From NCBI GenBank assembly GCA_036311285.1, contig JAXJQF010000116.1, positions 1 to 11,045 of the forward strand: a stretch of DNA of 11,045 nucleotides. Direction: 5' to 3'. Shown here piece after piece: positions 1 through 5,809 of the stretch. The stretch comes from JAXJQF01 sp036311285. Lineage in GTDB: Bacteria; Pseudomonadota; Gammaproteobacteria; Enterobacterales; Succinivibrionaceae. Numbering within the stretch: position 1 is the first letter of the stretch; every line of letters begins with the position of its first letter. A model generated the notes under the pieces. That model ran no database searches. It was not told the DNA's origin and worked only from the letters and a program-made list of their open reading frames with translations. Position numbers and translations under genes: made by a program.

Positions 1-2
1 AT

Positions 3-59
3 GGACTATGGTATACTAAATTGAAAGATTTTGCAATAAATGAAATTAAAAAACGTTGA
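3..59 (+). CDS. Possible C-terminal end of an upstream gene (partial)
   Basis: The third frame is open from the window edge to a TGA at 57-59 and reads GLWYTKLKDFAINEIKKR. Its charged, lysine-rich ending would suit a protein C-terminus. Only 18 codons are visible, so neither family nor function can be named. A frame this short is often open by chance in AT-rich DNA, so this is a weak call based on edge position and composition. Confidence 0.25.
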   Translation, partial: GLWYTKLKDFAINEIKKR

Positions 60-148
60 TAAAATAAGGAGTTAAACATTAAAATTTAGAAAAAGTAAAA
101 ATACTTTCTAATTAGATACTAGAGTGACGGGAGTTTGGGTTTTAAGTT

Positions 149-192
149 AAGGCTGAATATCTTACTTTAAAGAAGTTCGGCCTTTTAATTTT
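149..192 (+). terminator. Strong intrinsic-terminator hairpin just upstream of the KAP gene
   Basis: Positions 149-163 pair with 170-184 (AAGGCTGAAT...GTTCGGCCTT outer arms, then TCTT/AAGA), giving 14 pairs with one A/A mismatch, two G-U pairs and the loop ACTTTA. The stem is followed by TTTAATTTT. It may end the transcript entering from the left. The next start codon is only 33 bases beyond it, so it could also act as an attenuator in the leader of the KAP gene. Confidence 0.75.
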
Positions 193-224
193 ATGTACAA
201 AAAACTTAACCAGGGGCTTTGAAG

Positions 225-2321
225 ATGGCAGAAATAACAAATTTAATTGATGTACCTCTTGCAGGAGGAGGAGAAGATTTACTTAAAATTAATAAGTATA
301 TTACTGGATTAAAAAAATACATTACTGTAGCAACGATGCCTACAACAATAGCCATACAAGGTGAATGGGGAAGTGGTAAAACATCACTTATGAACCAAAT
401 AAGATATGATTTATGTGATGACCAAAATGGCATTGAGTTCGACGCTCCTTTTCATGGTGTATGGTTAAATATGTGGGAGTATTCTTTAATGAAAACTCCA
501 GAAGAAGTTTTAATTAACGTAATTAAAGGTTTAACCACAGAGTGTTCTAGATTAATAGAAAGACATAATAAAAAAAGTGAAAAAGTAGAACAGTTAAAGA
601 GTCAGGCTTTATCATTTCTAAAAAAGACAGCTACATTTGCAGCAAAAACAGCATTAAAGGCTGGTGTAAATGCTGTTGGTTTAGATGGTGCGGCAGCTAT
701 TAGTGCTATTGTTGAATCTGATGATAACACTATAGAGAAATTTGATGATGAAGTTCGTCCTTCACAATTTAGACAGACATTACAACATGTAATAGATGAA
801 TGTTTAGCAATAGATCATAGTAATGGAGATACAAAGAAAAAAGGTTTTCTATTTTTTATAGATGATTTAGATAGAATAAATCCTGTAGAAGCTGTTCATA
901 TATTAGAATTATTAAAAAATCTATTTGAAGTTGATAAATGTATTTTTGTATTGGCAATCGATTATGATGTAGTTGTCAAAGGTTTAAAAGCAAAATTTGG
1001 CGAAGGTAATCAAGATGATAGAGCATATCGCTCATTCTTTGACAAGATAATACAATTACCTTTTAGTATGCCTATTAGTTCATATGATATTTCTCATTTC
1101 TTAAAAAATTCATTAACAAATCTAAATTTTCTTTCTGATACAGAAATGAATACAGAAGTTGTAGTAGACGATGACGAAACATTAACGTATTTAGAATGTT
1201 TGCAAAACTGTGTGCATTGGTCAACAGGAGCTAATCCTCGAGCGATTAAACGACTTCTCAATAGCATATTGTTAATTCAAATAATGCAAGATGATAATAC
1301 AGAAGAAAATACAACTCATTATAATGAACCTTATGTTAAAGCAATGAATTTTGCTTTTGTTTGTTTGCAGATTTCATACCCTGAGATTTATGATTGCTTA
1401 TTAAAGAAAAATAATTTCTTAGAATGGAATGAAGAAACAGCACATGAGTTTCATGTGAAAAAGATTGACAATGAAAAAGTTGTTGAACTAAATAAATTAA
1501 AGGAGTTTGATGAAGAATGGGAGAAGGTACTTTATCGTGTTTGTCAGCAAACTTCGTTTTTAACAGGTAGAGCGCAAGATATTTCAAGAATACTAAATAC
1601 CATAAGATATTTGGTTCCTGACGAACAAGAGTTTGGAGAAACCGTAGCAAACGTTCTCAAGTTATCTGCAGTTACAACAGTATCAACAGTTGATACTGCA
1701 TTAAGAGAAAAAGGTGAGAAAAAAATATCACGTCGTGATGATTTAATATCGCAAGTTATTAAGAATATAGTAGGAGAAAAAACAGCTAATGGTATTTTCT
1801 TGGATATTGGTTGTGTTGATTCAAAATCAAGGATTCCGCTTATTGCTAAAACATTATATCGTTATGGAATTAGGTGTGGTATAAAATACAACACTTTTGT
1901 ACATAAAGAATTGTTAAATCGAATAAATTTTCAAATTCAAGTTTTTGTGAGTCGAAGCACATTGGAAAACAATCCAAATCTAGCTCCTTTATATGAGTCT
2001 TTATTTAAAATTTTTGGAAAAAAATTACAAATGGATTCTTTAGATCAATTTTTTAAATACGGTGAGTTTAAAAGGTCAATTGAGATTTTTGATTATCCAG
2101 AAGCAGCAGAACAGTCAGAAGAAATGATTTATGAAAGACTTAAATCATTTATAGAAAACTGTATTTCAACAGTTGAAAAAGAAGTTGAAAAGTATAAAGA
2201 CGATCTTGAAAAAATTAAAGATTATCAGCATAAATTTAATGATATTCTTATTGAACGTAGTAAAACTAGACCTAGTAATGATTGGTTAATAGAACAAGCA
2301 TGGTGGCATTGGTTTTATTAA
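225..2321 (+). CDS. KAP-family P-loop NTPase
   Basis: A 698-residue NTPase of the KAP superfamily (STAND-like AAA+ relatives that include the phage-exclusion protein PifA). Visible features are the Walker A GEWGSGKT at residues 46-53, the characteristic KAP Walker B FFIDDLDR at 210-217 followed by NPVEAVHILELLKNLF, the conserved strand CIFVLAIDYDVV near 239, FFDKIIQLPFSMP near 271, and a sensor-2-like NPRAIKRLLN at 337-346. Many KAP proteins carry membrane helices between Walker A and B. Here that insert (about 131-165) is an alanine-rich, only mildly hydrophobic stretch, so the protein is probably cytosolic or peripheral. The C-terminal third is unrecognised and ends in a probable coiled coil (about 632-678). 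I chose ATG 225 because AGGGG at 212-216 is well spaced; a TTG two codons upstream is less likely. Role unknown; defence or membrane-linked signalling is only inferred from the family. Confidence 0.9.
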   Translation: MAEITNLIDVPLAGGGEDLLKINKYITGLKKYITVATMPTTIAIQGEWGSGKTSLMNQIRYDLCDDQNGIEFDAPFHGVWLNMWEYSLMKTPEEVLINVIKGLTTECSRLIERHNKKSEKVEQLKSQALSFLKKTATFAAKTALKAGVNAVGLDGAAAISAIVESDDNTIEKFDDEVRPSQFRQTLQHVIDECLAIDHSNGDTKKKGFLFFIDDLDRINPVEAVHILELLKNLFEVDKCIFVLAIDYDVVVKGLKAKFGEGNQDDRAYRSFFDKIIQLPFSMPISSYDISHFLKNSLTNLNFLSDTEMNTEVVVDDDETLTYLECLQNCVHWSTGANPRAIKRLLNSILLIQIMQDDNTEENTTHYNEPYVKAMNFAFVCLQISYPEIYDCLLKKNNFLEWNEETAHEFHVKKIDNEKVVELNKLKEFDEEWEKVLYRVCQQTSFLTGRAQDISRILNTIRYLVPDEQEFGETVANVLKLSAVTTVSTVDTALREKGEKKISRRDDLISQVIKNIVGEKTANGIFLDIGCVDSKSRIPLIAKTLYRYGIRCGIKYNTFVHKELLNRINFQIQVFVSRSTLENNPNLAPLYESLFKIFGKKLQMDSLDQFFKYGEFKRSIEIFDYPEAAEQSEEMIYERLKSFIENCISTVEKEVEKYKDDLEKIKDYQHKFNDILIERSKTRPSNDWLIEQAWWHWFY

Positions 2322-2345
2322 AAATTCTAATGCGTAAAATACTGT

Positions 2346-2425
2346 TACTCTAAACATAGGAAGGGTAAAATGAGAGAAATTGTTTTACTTTTCAGTTTTT
2401 ACTCCTTCCTATATTTATTAGAGTA
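2346..2425 (+). other. Long fold-back element downstream of the KAP gene
   Basis: The outer arms TACTCTAA (2346-2353) and TTAGAGTA (2418-2425) pair perfectly. The inner arm 2356-2370 (ATAGGAAGGGTAAAA) pairs with 2397-2412 over 15 bp with a single bulged T at 2403. An alternative small hairpin GTAAAA/TTTTAC (2365-2370 with 2383-2388) competes with it. The structure begins about 25 bases after the KAP stop codon and lacks a terminal U-tract, so it is not a typical terminator. The purine-rich inner arm contains a Shine-Dalgarno-like AGGAAGGG that is base-paired in the fold. TAAAAT at 2335-2340 could be a -10 box that would start transcription at the base of the stem. Confidence 0.6.
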
Positions 2426-2426
2426 G
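2370..2426 (+). CDS. Candidate 18-residue hydrophobic small protein inside the hairpin
   Basis: ATG at 2370 is preceded by AGGAAGGG (2358-2365, four bases before the start) and encodes MREIVLLFSFYSFLYLLE, ending at TAG 2424-2426. The peptide is almost entirely aliphatic and aromatic between Glu3 and the terminal Glu, as in a single short membrane-spanning toxin or leader peptide. The Shine-Dalgarno sequence is buried by pairing with CTCCTTCCT at 2402-2410, which lies within the reading frame itself. Sequestering the ribosome site in this way is a known feature of type I toxin mRNAs. No antisense RNA promoter is evident, and a reading frame this short may be accidental. This is a hypothesis from sequence arrangement only. 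Confidence 0.3.
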   Translation: MREIVLLFSFYSFLYLLE

Positions 2427-2605
2427 CTGACGTTGTAGAGTTTTGAGTGTCGTAAATTGTTTTATATATGGTTTCAGTTTGATACGTGAATTATTTTGAG
2501 AAAGTAATTTTATATTTATTTGATTGTTTTTTTTGGAAGATATTGTCTTTAATTAATGTAAAGAAATGTAAACTATAGGTTTTCTGATATGTCTTCATAA
2601 AATAA

Positions 2606-2780
2606 AAAAGCACTTTTGAGAAAATGATAAATAAAGGAAGCATTAAACTTCATATAATGAGTGAACTAATCCAAAAATGACACTTATATTCAAACAGCAA
2701 GTGCATGTTGGAAGTTAGAAGTATGCAAACAGTATGTGAAAGAAATGATTGATTTTTTTAGGAATGCTTGCTACAAGTAA
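2606..2780 (+). pseudogene. Possible frameshifted remnant of a small gene in the KAP-luxS gap
   Basis: Two protein-like frames abut. The first runs from 2606 to a TGA at 2678-2680, with an internal ATG at 2624 (MINKGSIKLHIMSELIQK). The second is open from 2670 to a TAA at 2778-2780, contains CWKLEVCKQYVKEMIDFF and ends in RNACYK. They overlap at the five-A run 2673-2677, and removing one A there would join them into one frame of about 57 codons. No family is recognised and no good ribosome binding site is seen. The remainder of the 2322-2893 gap outside this stretch, the fold-back element and the luxS promoter shows only AT-rich sequence. The call is speculative. Confidence 0.15.
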
Positions 2781-2799
2781 ATTCATTAGATTTAAAAAA

Positions 2800-2840
2800 A
2801 CTTAATTGTTGTAATTAAGTAATAAATAATGTGTTAAAAT
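2800..2840 (+). promoter_or_regulatory. Probable luxS promoter with an overlapping palindrome
   Basis: An extended -10 element TGTTAAAAT lies at 2832-2840. Its -35 is weak: TTGTAA at 2809-2814, with a long 20-base spacer. That -35 region sits within a perfect inverted repeat, ACTTAATT (2800-2807), a five-base spacer, then AATTAAGT (2813-2820). The palindrome could be an operator. Transcription would start near 2847, giving a leader of about 45 bases before luxS. Confidence 0.45.
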
Positions 2841-2893
2841 ACTTGTAGTTAATTGCATGAAATTTTAAATTATAAACTTTTTAGGAGCTGAAA

Positions 2894-3409
2894 ATGGACT
2901 TAATTCCAAGCTTTCAAGTTGATCATACTAAGCTTGTTCCAGGTATCTATGTTTCAAGAGTAGATACAGTTGGTGATTCTTTTGTAACTACATTTGATAT
3001 TAGAATGAAGAAACCTAATTTAGAGCCTGTTATTCATCCTAATGCTATGCACTCAATTGAGCATGTTGTAGCTACATTTTTAAGAAACGATCCTGAATGG
3101 AAGGAGCAAATAGTGTATTGGGGGCCAATGGGCTGCTTAACAGGTTGTTATTTAATTGTAAAAGGACAACCAAAGGGTGAAGATTTATTACCATTAATGA
3201 TTAAGTCTTTTGAATACCTAAGAGACTATGATGATGTTGTACCTGGTGCTCAACCTGTAAATTGTGGTAACTACCTATTACACGATTTGCCAATAGCAAA
3301 ATATGAAGCTGATCTATTTGTTAAAGCATTAAAGGATAATCCATGTTTTGATTACCCACAATCTGAAAGAATAAGTACAGAAAAAGGGTTAACATTCTTT
3401 GATTCGTAA
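2894..3409 (+). CDS. luxS: S-ribosylhomocysteine lyase LuxS
   Basis: LuxS cleaves S-ribosylhomocysteine to homocysteine and DPD, the precursor of autoinducer-2, in the cytosol as part of the activated methyl cycle. At 171 residues the length is typical. The Zn2+ ligands are H53 and H57 in the HSIEH motif and C124 in NCGNY. E56 is the general base and C81 in GPMGC is the conserved catalytic cysteine. The N-terminal motif IPSFQVDHTKLVPGIYVSR is diagnostic. The start is supported by AGGAG at 2883-2887, six bases before ATG. The gene stands alone between its own promoter and a strong terminator. The pattern YWGPMGCLTG and the PGA-xP-xxCGNY segment read more like Bacillota/Bacteroidota LuxS than the enteric ISPMGCRTGFY type, which may point to transfer. 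Confidence 0.96.
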   Translation: MDLIPSFQVDHTKLVPGIYVSRVDTVGDSFVTTFDIRMKKPNLEPVIHPNAMHSIEHVVATFLRNDPEWKEQIVYWGPMGCLTGCYLIVKGQPKGEDLLPLMIKSFEYLRDYDDVVPGAQPVNCGNYLLHDLPIAKYEADLFVKALKDNPCFDYPQSERISTEKGLTFFDS

Positions 3410-3442
3410 TTGAATGTATATAAAAAAATAAAATTTTTTGAG

Positions 3443-3478
3443 AAATACAACAGTCGAATGATTGTTGTATTTTTTTTT
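3443..3478 (+). terminator. luxS intrinsic terminator
   Basis: A 13-bp stem (3443-3455 with 3460-3472, one G-U pair) with tetraloop GAAT is followed by an uninterrupted T run to 3478. It begins 34 bases after the luxS stop. It cleanly separates luxS from the next gene. Confidence 0.92.
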
Positions 3479-3499
3479 GTTTTAGAAAAAAATATTAGC

Positions 3500-3529
3500 T
3501 TGATTGTATTTACAGCATGCTTATATAAT
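3500..3529 (+). promoter_or_regulatory. Sigma70-type promoter of the aldo/keto reductase gene
   Basis: TTGATT at 3500-3505 and a perfect TATAAT at 3524-3529 are separated by 18 bases. Transcription would begin near 3536, leaving a leader of about 80 bases ahead of the start codon at 3615. The promoter lies just downstream of the luxS terminator, so the reductase gene appears to be independently transcribed. Confidence 0.6.
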
Positions 3530-3614
3530 CTAAACAAAACTAAATAGTTTTTAGCTTTTAAACTTAATTAAGTATAACACTTTTGGGATGTTTTTATAAA
3601 TTGGAGCATGATTT

Positions 3615-4541
3615 ATGAAGTATATAAATGTACTTAACGGACCGCAAAATGTATCAGCAATTATTCAAGGATGCATGCGTATGCCTTCTTTGTCAGTTGA
3701 AGAAGCGACAAGGGTTATTAGTAATGACTATTCGTTAGGTATTAACTTTTTTGACCATGCTACATGTTACGGTAATGGAGAAGCTGAAACTCGTTTTGGA
3801 GAAGCTTTTAAGCAAACAGGAATAAAGAGAGAAGATGTTTATATTCAATCCAAATGTGGCATTTATCCTGAAAGACAAGAATTTGATTGGAGTAGAGAAA
3901 GTATTTTATCCAGTGTAGATGGTATTTTACAAAGATTACAAATGGATTATATAGATACATTGTTACTTCATCGTCCAGATGTTATTTTTGAACCAGAAGA
4001 AGTAGCTCTAGCTTTTGATGAACTTGAAAAGAGCGGAAAGGTACGTTATTTTGGAGTAAGTAATCTTGGTTCAATGCAAATTGAACTTCTAAAAAAATGC
4101 GTTAAGCAACCATTAGTGTTCAATCAATTACAATTATCATTAGAACAATCTCAGTTAATAGACCAAGCATTGTATGTAAATGATAAGCGTACAGATATGT
4201 CTAATATTAGGGATGGAAGCTTATTAGATTACTGTCGTTTAAAGGATATAACTATTCAAGCGTGGTCACCATTACAATTTGGATTCTTTAAAGGTGTATT
4301 CGTTGATAATGAAGATTTCCCAGAATTAAATAGAGTGCTTGGCAACATTGCTTCTAGAGAAGGAGTATCAAAGAGTGCTATCGCTATTGCGTGGATACTT
4401 CGTCATCCAGCAAAAATGCAAGCTGTACTAGGTACAATGAATGTTGAACATATGAAAGATGTATGTGAGGCGACAAAGGTTAATCTATCACATCATGATT
4501 GGTATGAGTTATATCTTGCAGCTGGAAAATTTTTACCATAA
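3615..4541 (+). CDS. Aldo/keto reductase (YdhF-like)
   Basis: A cytosolic NADPH-dependent oxidoreductase of the aldo/keto reductase superfamily, 308 residues long and covering a whole (beta/alpha)8 barrel. The catalytic tetrad is visible: D47 (FFDHA), Y52 (CYGNGEAE), K80 (QSKCGI) and H119 (LLLHRPD). The GKVRYFGVSN motif is at 141-150 and the cofactor-site region with an AIAWILRHP helix is at 256-265. The ending ELYLAAGKFLP resembles the E. coli YdhF subgroup, although the AWSPLQFGFFKGVF segment recalls Bacillota homologues. The start is supported by GGAG at 3603-3606; a closer ATG at 3608 is in another frame. The substrate cannot be predicted. The gene is monocistronic. Confidence 0.92.
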   Translation: MKYINVLNGPQNVSAIIQGCMRMPSLSVEEATRVISNDYSLGINFFDHATCYGNGEAETRFGEAFKQTGIKREDVYIQSKCGIYPERQEFDWSRESILSSVDGILQRLQMDYIDTLLLHRPDVIFEPEEVALAFDELEKSGKVRYFGVSNLGSMQIELLKKCVKQPLVFNQLQLSLEQSQLIDQALYVNDKRTDMSNIRDGSLLDYCRLKDITIQAWSPLQFGFFKGVFVDNEDFPELNRVLGNIASREGVSKSAIAIAWILRHPAKMQAVLGTMNVEHMKDVCEATKVNLSHHDWYELYLAAGKFLP

Positions 4542-4564
4542 GTCATAAAATAGATAAAAAAAGA

Positions 4565-4618
4565 TGTTCATACAGAATGAACAATAAAACTCTATGTATG
4601 TTGTTTTATTATATTTTT
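4565..4618 (+). terminator. Double-hairpin terminator after the aldo/keto reductase
   Basis: TGTTCAT/ATGAACA (4565-4571 with 4577-4583, loop ACAGA) is followed by AATAAAAC/GTTTTATT (4583-4590 with 4603-4610) and a T-rich tail ATATTTTTA. CATACA (4569-4574) can alternatively pair with TGTATG (4595-4600), so two folds compete. The second stem plus its tail is the likely terminator. Confidence 0.5.
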
Positions 4619-4626
4619 ACTTTATA

Positions 4627-4661
4627 ATCAAGAAAAGAGAAGTTATTTCTCTTATCTTGAT
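4627..4661 (+). other. Strong hairpin upstream of lpxM
   Basis: ATCAAGA pairs with TCTTGAT and, after one A/A mismatch, AAGAGAA pairs with TTCTCTT, making a 7+7 bp stem with loop GTTAT. The flank is TATAAGTGTTTTG, which is only a weak U-tract. It could be a second terminator for the preceding gene, or a structured leader 48 bases before lpxM. No clear lpxM promoter lies downstream of it, though TTGATA (4674-4679) is a poor -35 candidate. Confidence 0.55.
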
Positions 4662-4709
4662 ATAAGTGTTTTGTTGATAAAAGTTTTGATCACATATCTG
4701 TAATATAAG

Positions 4710-5663
4710 ATGGTAACGAGTAATAAATCTGACCGTAAATTTGATGACAAATTTAAAATTAGGTATCTAAAACCAAAATATTGGTTTTCATGGATAGGTA
4801 TTTTATTTTTAGGAGTACTAGCTTTTACTCCTATCTGTTTTAGAAATTTTTTAGCATCCTTTATAAGTAGTTCATTGTGTTGGGTAAACATTAAGTTTAA
4901 AAGAGTTGTAATGACCAATTTTAGACTAGCGTTTCCAGAAATGACTAAGGCTGAAAAAGAAAAACTTTACAAAGATTTTTTAAGAGTTGGTTTAAAGATA
5001 ATACTTGGTTATGGTGATGCTTTCTTCAGAAGCAAGGATTATATGCTTTCTAGGTATAGTATAAAAGGGCAAGAGTATTATGAAGAAGCAATTGCAACCA
5101 ATAAACCGATTATATTTTTAGCTCCACATTTTTGGGCAATTGATAAAGTTGGACCTATTATCATAACCTTAGGAACTTCGTTGACCACAATGATGCATAC
5201 TTCTAAGAATGAAGTGTATGATTATTTTATGAATAAAATGAGATTGATTTTTGGTGGTAAGGTTTATGAACGAGGAGCGGGACTTAAATCAATTATTAGA
5301 GTATTAAAAGGTGGGGAGCACACTTTCTTTTTACCGGATGAAGATTTAGGTAGAGCAAATTCTGTATTTGTAGACTTTTTTGCTACTAAAAAATCAACTT
5401 TAATGACATTATCTAAATTATCTAAGCTTAGTGGAGCGATAGTTGTTCCTATATTATCAAGATATAACGAGAGTAATGATAAATATGAATTAGTATTCAG
5501 TAAGTTATTGGATAATTACCCATCTGGTGATGATGTTGCAGACGCAGTTAGAATGAATAAATCTATAGAAGAGCTAGTAGTTAGCAATAAGGAACAATAT
5601 ATGTGGTTCCTTAAATACTATAAGACTAGACCTGAAGATGAAGACGAAAAAGTGTATAGTTAA
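4710..5663 (+). CDS. lpxM: Lipid A secondary acyltransferase LpxM
   Basis: This inner-membrane enzyme, facing the cytoplasm, adds a secondary acyl chain (myristoyl in E. coli) from acyl-ACP to the lipid A precursor in the Raetz pathway. The LpxL/LpxM/HtrB family is identified by the catalytic HX4D motif HFWAID (H140, D145). The LpxM subtype is indicated by LPDEDLG followed by SVFVDFFATKKSTL (208-231) and by the C-terminal EQYMWFLKYYKTRP (295-308). FKIRYLKPKYWFSWIG leads into one N-terminal membrane segment (about 26-46). The 317-residue length fits. The start is constrained by an in-frame TAA at 4701-4703, but only a poor Shine-Dalgarno sequence precedes it, so translation is probably weak. 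Its presence argues for a Gram-negative, gammaproteobacterial host. Confidence 0.93.
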   Translation: MVTSNKSDRKFDDKFKIRYLKPKYWFSWIGILFLGVLAFTPICFRNFLASFISSSLCWVNIKFKRVVMTNFRLAFPEMTKAEKEKLYKDFLRVGLKIILGYGDAFFRSKDYMLSRYSIKGQEYYEEAIATNKPIIFLAPHFWAIDKVGPIIITLGTSLTTMMHTSKNEVYDYFMNKMRLIFGGKVYERGAGLKSIIRVLKGGEHTFFLPDEDLGRANSVFVDFFATKKSTLMTLSKLSKLSGAIVVPILSRYNESNDKYELVFSKLLDNYPSGDDVADAVRMNKSIEELVVSNKEQYMWFLKYYKTRPEDEDEKVYS

Positions 5664-5716
5664 GTGCAATAATATGCACAAAAAATGATTATTTATTCTT
5701 AATTCGTTTTCTTGTA

Positions 5717-5745
5717 TTGAAAATGTACATGAATTTTTTTATAAT
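5717..5745 (+). promoter_or_regulatory. Near-consensus sigma70 promoter of aspC
   Basis: TTGAAA at 5717-5722 and TATAAT at 5740-5745 are separated by the optimal 17 bases. The predicted start is near 5752, giving a leader of about 58 bases. It is the best-matching promoter in the window, consistent with high expression of the gene that follows. Confidence 0.75.
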
Positions 5746-5752
5746 AAACTTT

Positions 5753-5768
5753 GTGATCTAAATGTCAC
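5753..5768 (+). promoter_or_regulatory. Candidate operator dyad at the aspC transcription start
   Basis: GTGA (5753-5756) and TCAC (5765-5768) form an inverted repeat with an eight-base spacer. The dyad lies at about +2 to +17 of the predicted transcript, where a bound repressor would block initiation. The spacer is two bases too long for a standard CRP site, so the binding protein is unknown. The short arms could arise by chance. Confidence 0.25.
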
Positions 5769-5809
5769 TATTATTGTAATAACGGTAAAAATTAACATTA
5801 GGTAGAAAT

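Noticed and set aside
86..111. Hairpin TTAGAA..AGTA/TACTTTCTAA near the left edge
   Set aside because: The stem needs a two-base bulge, is nearly all A-T and has no T tail; it could be chance.
206..433. 75-codon minus-strand reading frame over the KAP start
   Set aside because: It mirrors the conserved Walker A region on the other strand and lacks independent support.
1336..1650. 104-codon minus-strand reading frame inside the KAP gene
   Set aside because: It lies wholly opposite a well-supported coding region and has no ribosome site or recognisable motif; it is an antisense shadow.
3352..3537. 61-codon minus-strand reading frame over the luxS end and its terminator
   Set aside because: It spans the luxS terminator hairpin and promoter of the next gene, and its sequence is the low-complexity product of AT-rich DNA.
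4652..4918. 88-codon minus-strand reading frame over the lpxM start
   Set aside because: It opposes conserved lpxM coding sequence and has no family features.
5664..5679. Hairpin GTGCA/TGCAC after lpxM as a terminator
   Set aside because: Only five pairs, and it is followed by A's rather than T's; no convincing lpxM terminator is visible.
5751..5769. Possible CRP site (TGTGA...TCAC) upstream of aspC
   Set aside because: The half-sites are separated by eight bases rather than six, and the site lies downstream of the predicted start, so it does not fit an activator site.
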